This document shows, in pieces, positions 62,711 to 64,000 of a DNA stretch of 64,000 bases (its first letter is position 1; every line of letters starts with the position of its first letter). Both the position numbers and the translations under genes were made by a program. The notes beneath the pieces were generated by a model. That model saw only the letters and a program-made list of their open reading frames with translations. It made no database searches and was not told the DNA's origin. The stretch comes from Lysinibacillus fusiformis (lineage in GTDB: Bacteria; Bacillota; Bacilli; Bacillales_A; Planococcaceae), in NCBI RefSeq assembly GCF_016925635.1, contig NZ_CP070490.1, forward strand, positions 2,486,001-2,550,000, given 5' to 3'.

Positions 62711-62971
62711 ATGAAAATTACATCTTATGGTGTCAATGCTGTGAACGCCTATAAAAATCAAACTCGTAACGTTAAATCCACGGAAAATAAAACATCCTTT
62801 GCCGATAAAATTGAAATTTCAAAGGCAGCGCAGGAAATGCAAGGTTTTTCCACATACGGTTCAGAGCGTGCTGACCGAATGCAACAGCTCAAGGCAGATA
62901 TCGATTCCGGCGCTTACAAAGTCAATGCGCGTCAAGTTGCAAAAGATATGTTGAAATATTATCGTTTCTAG
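62711..62971 (+). CDS. flgM: Anti-sigma-28 factor FlgM
   Basis: This 86-residue protein starts 6 nt behind GGAGG. It has the normal FlgM length and C-terminal pattern (DKIEISKAAQEMQGF, then ERADRMQQLKADIDSGAYKV and NARQVAKDMLKYYRF). It binds and inhibits SigD until the hook-basal body is finished. flgN follows after 27 bp. Confidence 0.95.
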   Translation: MKITSYGVNAVNAYKNQTRNVKSTENKTSFADKIEISKAAQEMQGFSTYGSERADRMQQLKADIDSGAYKVNARQVAKDMLKYYRF

Positions 62972-62998
62972 AGAATAGCAGAAAGGGTGTTAAGCAAG

Positions 62999-63499
62999 AT
63001 GTCTATAGAAGTGATTTTTTCTACATTAACCAAGCTAGAACGAATGCATAAAAGTTTACTCGAACTAGCCTTTAAAAAAACAGAAATCATTAAAGTGGGT
63101 GACATACAAGCACTCGACCAAATGCTAAAGGATGAGCAGGCACATGTAGCGGCTATTGATAAGCTCGAGCAACAGCGTCAAATACAGGTAACGGAGTACC
63201 TGGGAGCGAAAGGGTTCGCTCCTACTGACAAAATGACTGTCGCCGATGTCATTGAGGCTGCTGAACAAGAGTCTGAAAAAGAAACCCTTTCAGTCGTTCG
63301 CAATCGTCTATTACTCGTTATTGATAACTTACGTAAACAAAATGATTTAAATCAAAAATTAGTATTCCAGTCACTACAATTTGTGAATCTCACATTAGAT
63401 GCGCTACGTCCACGCCCAGAGCAATTTAATTACTCTGGCAATGAGGTACGTGGCACCAATACCGTTACAAAAAAATCATATTTCGATTCTCAAGCATAG
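62999..63499 (+). CDS. flgN: Flagellar export chaperone FlgN
   Basis: The ATG at 62999 lies about 10 nt behind GAAAGGG; the GTG at 62987 falls inside that site. The product has 166 residues and is helical, with the FlgN pattern (LTKLERMHKSLLELAFKKTE, VVRNRLLLVIDNLRKQNDLN, VNLTLDALRP). It is the chaperone for hook-associated proteins FlgK and FlgL, and flgK follows directly. Confidence 0.92.
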   Translation: MSIEVIFSTLTKLERMHKSLLELAFKKTEIIKVGDIQALDQMLKDEQAHVAAIDKLEQQRQIQVTEYLGAKGFAPTDKMTVADVIEAAEQESEKETLSVVRNRLLLVIDNLRKQNDLNQKLVFQSLQFVNLTLDALRPRPEQFNYSGNEVRGTNTVTKKSYFDSQA

Positions 63500-63564
63500 A
63501 TTTTTGCACTTGTGCAGAAAGCGGATGCTTGATTTACTTGATCGAGGAAAAGGAAGGAAAAAGA

Positions 63565-64000
63565 ATGCGCTCTACATTTATGGGCTTAGAGACAAGCCGA
63601 AGCGGTTTATTCACACAGCAATCAGCTTTATATACAACGGGACATAATATTTCAAATGCCAATACACTAGGCTACTCCCGCCAGCGTGTCAACATGCAAG
63701 CAACACCCGGTTTTCCAACGGCAGGATTAAACACACCTTATTTTCCAGGACATATGGGGACAGGGGTAGAAGCACATTCGGTTCAGCGTATACGTGATGA
63801 ATTCGTCGACCGTCAATTCCGCCAAGAAACAAATAAACTCGGTTACTGGCAATCGACAACCAAATCGATTTCGCAAATGGAAGATATTATGTCCGAGCCA
63901 TCCGAGTTTGGGATTAATCAAGCGTTTACTGAATTTTGGAAGTCAATGGAAGACGTAATAGCTGACCCTAAGGATACGGCAGCGCGTCAAGTTATGATTT
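63565..64000 (+). CDS. flgK: Flagellar hook-associated protein 1 FlgK, N-terminal part
   Basis: The frame opens at ATG 63565 behind AAGGAAGGAAA and runs past the window end, so 145 codons are seen. The N-terminal rod motif is clear (GLETSRSGLFTQQSALYTTG and HNISNANTLGYSRQRV, with the ANT..YSRQ signature), followed by GTGVEAHSVQRIRDEFVDRQ. It forms the hook-filament junction. Confidence 0.94.
   Translation, partial: MRSTFMGLETSRSGLFTQQSALYTTGHNISNANTLGYSRQRVNMQATPGFPTAGLNTPYFPGHMGTGVEAHSVQRIRDEFVDRQFRQETNKLGYWQSTTKSISQMEDIMSEPSEFGINQAFTEFWKSMEDVIADPKDTAARQVMI

Noticed and set aside
1..64000. CRISPR arrays, tRNA or rRNA genes, known riboswitches
   Set aside because: No regularly spaced identical repeats were seen, and no cloverleaf, rRNA-like segment or T-box/riboswitch leader was recognised by eye on either strand.

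Overview
The window looks like chromosome of a low-GC, Gram-positive, S-layer-bearing member of the Bacillaceae/Caryophanaceae, most likely Lysinibacillus. The reasons are S-layer-type sequence at 1.9-4.1 kb, many exported proteins with SLH domains, an accessory secA2-slaP pair, and B. subtilis-like order of the tagO...degSU-comF-yvyF-flgM-flgN-flgK region. This is inferred from gene content; no database was searched.

Layout. (1) 0-1.9 kb: a truncated ribbon-helix-helix protein, then an Rpn-family nuclease/transposase gene enclosed by a diverged inverted repeat of about 80 bp. (2) 1.9-9.2 kb: a 5'-truncated (cryptic) S-layer gene, a cytosolic protein of unknown function, and three exported proteins, one with a transglutaminase-like core. 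Two of these carry Ig-like modules of the S-layer (SbsA) type. (3) 9.2-14.9 kb: an accessory island bounded by a diverged direct repeat of about 180 bp. It holds a three-gene operon (unknown protein, SecB-like chaperone, PD-(D/E)XK-like nuclease) that is itself enclosed by a second, ~60-bp direct repeat, plus an excisionase-type HTH protein and an unrecognised 506-residue protein. (4) 14.9-33.3 kb: a surface and cell-wall cluster. It holds a CuAO_N1-domain protein, an SLH phosphodiester-glycosidase protein, a YknW/YknX-like pair, a 1320-residue repeat protein, an SLH-CAP protein, an NlpC/P60-SLH protein, an SLH-SH3b amidase and an SLH glucosaminidase. Two copies of a dispersed ~300-bp repeat lie among them. 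(5) 33.5-42 kb: proline catabolism (rocA, putB) with a degenerate RocR-like regulator, a TetR regulator, an S41 protease and BrnQ. (6) 42-47.6 kb: a LysM-NlpC/P60 hydrolase, slaP, secA2 and tagO, that is, S-layer export beside wall-polymer synthesis. (7) 47.8-53.5 kb: a complete IS256-family element with an exact 8-bp target duplication, followed by six genes (one metallophosphoesterase, five unrecognised) inserted between tagO and lytR. (8) 53.6-64 kb: lytR(tagU), yvyE, degS, degU, a lipoprotein, a degV-family gene, comFA, comFC, yvyF, an IS1182-type remnant, flgM, flgN and the start of flgK.

The most system-like unknown is the SecB-like/nuclease operon at 9.7-11.4 kb. Firmicutes generally lack SecB, and SecB-like proteins outside proteobacteria are known mainly as chaperones of toxin-antitoxin modules. 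A SecB-like protein translationally adjacent to a putative nuclease, in a repeat-bounded cassette with its own promoter and terminator, is therefore a plausible new chaperone-controlled toxin or defence module. No function is proven by the sequence.

Many starts were moved from the longest frame to the codon best placed behind a Shine-Dalgarno sequence. Several exported proteins use TTG starts.
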